From the NCBI GenBank assembly GCA_019637155.1, contig JAHBWE010000021.1, positions 1 through 64,000 of the forward strand: DNA of 64,000 nucleotides, written 5' to 3'. How positions within the stretch are numbered: the first letter of the stretch is position 1; each line of letters begins with the position of its first letter. The notes under the pieces were generated by a model. It saw nothing but the letters and a program-made list of their open reading frames with translations, was not told the DNA's origin and made no database searches. The position numbers were made by a program, and so were the translations under genes. The DNA is from Labilithrix sp. Lineage in GTDB: Bacteria > Myxococcota_A > Polyangia > Polyangiales > Polyangiaceae. Positions 61,217-64,000 of this stretch are shown here, piece after piece.

Positions 61217-61243
61217 GGCGCTTCCCCTTCCGGTGGATTACTA

Positions 61244-61261
61244 TGTGAGCGATCGCTCGCA
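61244..61261. promoter_or_regulatory. 18-bp palindromic operator TGTGAGCGATCGCTCGCA
   Basis: The stretch is symmetric with a perfect 12-bp centre GAGCGATCGCTC and one mismatched pair near the ends. It lies in the 65-nt divergent gap between the P450 and tetR starts. This size and symmetry suit a TetR-family dimer. It is the best operator candidate in the window. Confidence 0.65.
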
Positions 61262-61281
61262 TTTACTACTCGCATCTGCCC

Positions 61282-61920
61282 ATGCCGAAGAAGCCCGTCA
61301 CTCGCCCGCGAAAGGAAGCGTCGCAGGAGCGTTCGCGCGCCACCGTCGACGCCCTCCTCTCCGCGACCGCTCGCGTTCTCGTCCGCGACGGGTACGACCA
61401 CGCGAGCACGAACAAGATCGCGGAGGCGGCCGGCGTGAGCATCGGCTCGCTCTATCAATACTACCCGAGCAAGGAGGCGCTCGTCGCGGCGGTGGGCGAG
61501 CGCCACGCGAACGAGATGCTCGAGATCCTCCGCGCGTCGGCGATGGAGGTCGTAGAGCTCCCGCTCGAGGAGGCGGCGCGGAAGATCATCCGCACGATGA
61601 TCGAGGCGCACAGCGTCGATCCGAAGCTCCATCGCGTCCTCGTCGAGCAGATCCCGCGCGTCGGCAACATGGCGCACATCGACAAGATCGACGAGGAGAT
61701 CGTGTCGCTCGTCCGCGCTTACCTCGAGGCGCGGCGCGGAGAGGTCGGGGTCGACGACCTCGACATGGCCGCCCTCCTCGCGGTCGGCTCCGTCGAGGCG
61801 ATGACGCACATCGCCGTCCTCCGCCGGCCGCAGCTGCTCTCCGATCCGAGCTTCGTCGAGGAGCTGGCGAATCTCGTCGTGCGCTACCTGCGAGGCGATA
61901 AGCTGAACGCCGAGCGATGA
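61282..61920 (+). CDS. TetR-family transcriptional regulator
   Basis: A 212-residue repressor-type protein. The N-terminal HTH is clear: RSRATVDALLSATARVLVRD then STNKIAEAAGVSIGSLYQYY and PSKEALVAAV. The C-terminal helical domain (about 70-212) would bind the inducer. Divergent from a P450 gene, with a shared palindrome, hence probably its regulator and self-regulator. Its stop overlaps the next gene as ATGA. Confidence 0.93.
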   Translation: MPKKPVTRPRKEASQERSRATVDALLSATARVLVRDGYDHASTNKIAEAAGVSIGSLYQYYPSKEALVAAVGERHANEMLEILRASAMEVVELPLEEAARKIIRTMIEAHSVDPKLHRVLVEQIPRVGNMAHIDKIDEEIVSLVRAYLEARRGEVGVDDLDMAALLAVGSVEAMTHIAVLRRPQLLSDPSFVEELANLVVRYLRGDKLNAER

Positions 61921-62189
61921 GCAACATCAAGAAGACGCTGATGAAGCAAGGCATGAAGCTCATGACGGACCCGCGCGTCATGAAGATCATGCAGGACGAA
62001 CGCGTGATGAAGGCGGTCATGGACGTGATGAGCGTCCCCGGGAAGGTGCAGTCCTTCACCGCCGAGTCGACCGAGAAGATCGCGAAGGCGATGAGCCTCG
62101 CGACGGAGGACGAGGTCAACGACCTGAAGCGCCAGATCCGCCGCCTCGAGGAGGAGGTCGCGCGCCTCGAAAAAGAGAAGAAGGGGTGA
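61917..62189 (+). CDS. Small coiled-coil protein
   Basis: A 90-residue protein. Met/Lys-rich helices (MKLMTDPRVMKIMQDERVMK) lead to a C-terminal coiled coil (VNDLKRQIRRLEEEVARLEK). Similar small proteins follow regulators in other proteobacteria, sometimes resembling phasin or poly(3-hydroxyalkanoate)-granule proteins, but I cannot assign it. It overlaps tetR by ATGA and the next gene by GTGA. Confidence 0.75.
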   Translation: MSNIKKTLMKQGMKLMTDPRVMKIMQDERVMKAVMDVMSVPGKVQSFTAESTEKIAKAMSLATEDEVNDLKRQIRRLEEEVARLEKEKKG

Positions 62190-62401
62190 ACGCCCCCGCC
62201 GCGCTGCCCGCCCTCCTCCGCGACGCGCTCGCCTCTCTCTGCGCGCGATTGGAACGCGAGTGGCCCGCCCGCGTGGAGCACGTCATCCTCTTCGGTCCCT
62301 GGGCCCGCGGCGAAGACTCCGACGTCGCCGCCACGACGGTGGCGGACGCGCGGGGGTTCGTCGAGAAGGCGGGGGCGCTCGTCGCGGCGGCGGCCGGCTG
62401 A
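62186..62401 (+). CDS. Short degenerate nucleotidyltransferase-like protein
   Basis: A 71-residue protein starting at GTG 62186. VEHVILFGPWARGEDSDV recalls the MNT signature LFGSxARG-x-x-SDxD, but Ser is replaced by Pro after Gly and the second Asp is missing (SDVAAT). The remaining chain is Ala-rich. The catalytic site is thus incomplete. It could be a binding-only relative or a decaying gene. It overlaps the coiled-coil gene by GTGA. Confidence 0.55.
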   Translation: MNAPAALPALLRDALASLCARLEREWPARVEHVILFGPWARGEDSDVAATTVADARGFVEKAGALVAAAAG

Positions 62402-62407
62402 GGTGCG

Positions 62408-63430
62408 CTACGCGGCGGTGCGTTTCTGGATCCAGCTCGTCACGGCGGGCCAGGTCGAGAGCGGGGCGTCGCGGCCGACGAGCAGGTCGATGTGGCCGAG
62501 GGGGAAGGTGCGGTACGTCTTGTCCTTCGAGCGGCTGCGCTCGAAGGCGGGCCGCACGCTCGCGGTCGGAGCGAGGTCGTCGTTCGAGCCGCCGATGACG
62601 AGGAGCGGGAGGTCCATCGACTCGAAGCGCTCGACGTAGTCCTGCGCCGGGCCGCCAAAGCGCTTCTGGCCCGCCCACTCGAACATCTGGCGCAGCTCCG
62701 AGATGCCCGCGCGATCGAACGCGAGACGGAGGTGCTGATCGAGCACGTGCGGCTCGAGCGCGCCCGCGTGCCAGCCGCGGAGCGGGATCGGATAGAACGG
62801 GCTCTCCGCGACGCGGCGGATCGTGCGGAGCACCGCGCCGACGGGCGAGAGCGGCACCGGCACGTGCGCGTGCGGGACGCCGGCGCGACGCATCGCCTCG
62901 AAGAAGAAGGAGATCGCGGAGAGCGAGAGCGAGCCGCGCGTGAAGTGGTACGGCGAGCCGATCGAGGCGATGCCCGCGACCGCGCCGGCGAGCTTCGGGG
63001 CGGCGGCGTAGCTGACGAGACCGCCGAGCGAGTGGCCGACGAGGTAGAGCGGCTTCTTGCCGGTGTGGGACAGCACCTCGTCGACCGCGATCGGGAGGTC
63101 CTCGCTCACGTACTCGTCGACGTGTTTGGGGGTCTTCGCGCCGAAATGACGCGAGCGGCCGTGGCCGCGGAGGTCGAGGTTGAAGACGTCGAAGCCGGCG
63201 CAGGCGAGGTGGTTCGCGAAGCTCCGGGCTGGGAGGTGCCACGCGTAGCGGTTCTGGCCGAAGCCATGCACGAGCAGCACCGTGGCGGAGGTCCCGCCTG
63301 CGTTCGCGGCCAGGCGCTTCCGCACCATCGCGAGCGGCACGCGGCCGCCGCTCAGCACGAGCTCCTTCACGAACGTCGCCTTCTCGCGACGGTCGATCGT
63401 CTGTTCGAGGGTGCGACCGTAGAGGATCAA
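62408..63430 (-). CDS. Alpha/beta hydrolase
   Basis: A serine hydrolase of about 340 residues. LLVHGFGQNRYAW contains the oxyanion region, GHSLGG near residue 133 holds the nucleophile, a likely acid is in GGSNDDLAP, and the base His in LGHIDLL. The start is uncertain: TTG 63430 (LILYGRTLEQTIDRREKATF) includes sequence that looks coding, while ATG 63328 would give 307 residues. Lipase, esterase or epoxide-hydrolase-like activity is possible; the substrate is unknown. Confidence 0.85.
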   Translation of the reverse strand: MILYGRTLEQTIDRREKATFVKELVLSGGRVPLAMVRKRLAANAGGTSATVLLVHGFGQNRYAWHLPARSFANHLACAGFDVFNLDLRGHGRSRHFGAKTPKHVDEYVSEDLPIAVDEVLSHTGKKPLYLVGHSLGGLVSYAAAPKLAGAVAGIASIGSPYHFTRGSLSLSAISFFFEAMRRAGVPHAHVPVPLSPVGAVLRTIRRVAESPFYPIPLRGWHAGALEPHVLDQHLRLAFDRAGISELRQMFEWAGQKRFGGPAQDYVERFESMDLPLLVIGGSNDDLAPTASVRPAFERSRSKDKTYRTFPLGHIDLLVGRDAPLSTWPAVTSWIQKRTAA

Positions 63431-63511
63431 GGGGGACCGACAATCCCTCGGAACAGTGTAGCATCGGGTCGCGCCTGGGGTACAAACCGGCGCGAAGTCA
63501 CGGAGGTCACG

Positions 63512-64000
63512 ATGCGATCGCCTTTGATGCTGTTCATCGCCTCCTCTCTTGCTCTCGCGGCCACGCTCGCGCTTGCCAGTCCCGCGCGCGCCGACGACTG
63601 GGGCAACGACAAGAAGGACGACGACACCGAGGATACGGAGCAGGCGCCAAAGAAGAAGGCGCCGCCGACGACGACGGTCGAGCCCCCGAGCGAGGAGTGG
63701 GACATCACGGACGTCGAGGAGAAGCCCGGCAAGGCCTACTTCTTCGTCGGCCTCCGCTACCGCGGAAACCTCGTCCCCGCGTTCATGCTCCACATCTTTC
63801 TCGACGAGGGAAAGAGCGTCTACACGAACATGATCGCGGCGGAGTTCGAGTACCGGAAGGACGGCTTCTCGCTCATCCCCGCGCTCGCGTACCACGAGCT
63901 CGGGACCGGAGACATCCTGTTCCGCGAGAAGAACGCGCCCGACATCGCGGGGAACTACGGGCTCGTCAACAGCGGCCTCAAGGTCATGTACGCGCAGCTC
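63512..64000 (+). CDS. Exported protein, probably outer-membrane beta-barrel (partial)
   Basis: The first 163 residues are visible; the gene runs past the window edge. MRSPLMLFIASSLALAATLA with cleavage after ARADD is a signal peptide, followed by an acidic/Lys linker (DDWGNDKKDDDTEDTE) and amphipathic strands (AYFFVGLRYRGNLVPAFML, MIAAEFEYRKDGFSLIPALA), as in barrels. GGAGGT lies 4 nt before the ATG, the strongest ribosome-binding site seen here, so high expression is likely. Confidence 0.75.
   Translation, partial: MRSPLMLFIASSLALAATLALASPARADDWGNDKKDDDTEDTEQAPKKKAPPTTTVEPPSEEWDITDVEEKPGKAYFFVGLRYRGNLVPAFMLHIFLDEGKSVYTNMIAAEFEYRKDGFSLIPALAYHELGTGDILFREKNAPDIAGNYGLVNSGLKVMYAQL

Noticed and set aside
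59807..61438. Forward frame of 543 codons opposite the second P450
   Set aside because: Antisense shadow; the P450 on the minus strand has all heme and I-helix motifs.

Overview
The window is very GC-rich (roughly 70 per cent or more) and densely coded on both strands. It looks like chromosomal DNA of a myxobacterium, probably Polyangia/Sorangiineae. That reading rests on gene style: many lipoproteins with Ser/Gly/Asp-rich linkers, Cys-rich repeats of the DIDCGG type in front of a sulfatase-modifying-factor domain, a TIGR02996-type leucine-rich-repeat protein, a Hanks-type Ser/Thr kinase, a sigma-54 activator, two cytochromes P450 and PrkA. I see no rRNA, tRNA, CRISPR array, integrase or transposase. 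Genes in one operon commonly overlap by 4 nt (ATGA or GTGA).

Layout. 1-9.7 kb: class II DAHP synthase, small lipoproteins, LRR proteins, thymidine kinase, a single-domain penicillin-binding transpeptidase and a HEAT-repeat exported protein. 9.7-17.9 kb: a PQQ locus. On the minus strand lie a lipoprotein quinoprotein dehydrogenase with a fused cytochrome c domain and, just downstream, a short pqqA gene whose 50-codon product keeps Glu15 and Tyr19. A P450 separates these from a divergent pqqB-pqqC-pqqD-pqqE-MFS-rhodanese operon in which most neighbours overlap. 17.8-21.7 kb: small lipoproteins, a GAF/sigma-54 activator, a nucleotidyltransferase-like two-gene module and a kinase remnant. 21.7-25.4 kb (minus): Ser/Thr kinase, a MurF-MurE fusion that lacks the MurE N-terminal domain, and a Pro-rich lipoprotein.

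25.4-34.9 kb: a TamA-like Omp85 protein and a TamB-like protein (envelope biogenesis), a repeat-rich spacer, a HAD phosphatase, and rplU-rpmA behind a clear sigma-70 promoter. 35.1-41.8 kb: two paralogous lipoproteins with spaced CX4CH/CX5CH motifs, feoA-feoB (ferrous iron uptake), an orphan histidine kinase, an Asp-rich lipoprotein and a polysaccharide deacetylase. 42-49.3 kb: recD2 and folK, each apparently starting at CTG in a CTGA overlap with an upstream lipoprotein gene, plus a DUF6600-like lipoprotein and a frameshifted LRR gene. 49.3-57.5 kb: prkA, lipoproteins, a pair of 17-bp dyads in a divergent promoter region and a DNA-methyltransferase-like protein. 57.4-64 kb: a YcfD/RoxA-type hydroxylase, a P450 divergent from a TetR regulator with an 18-bp palindrome between them, an alpha/beta hydrolase and the start of an exported protein cut by the window edge.

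The signals I would follow up first are the long PqqA precursor, the MurF-MurE fusion behind a kinase, the two CTGA gene junctions, the repeated AT-rich rare-codon 15-mer inside unrelated genes, and the dispersed intergenic repeat at 33.2 and 41.8 kb.
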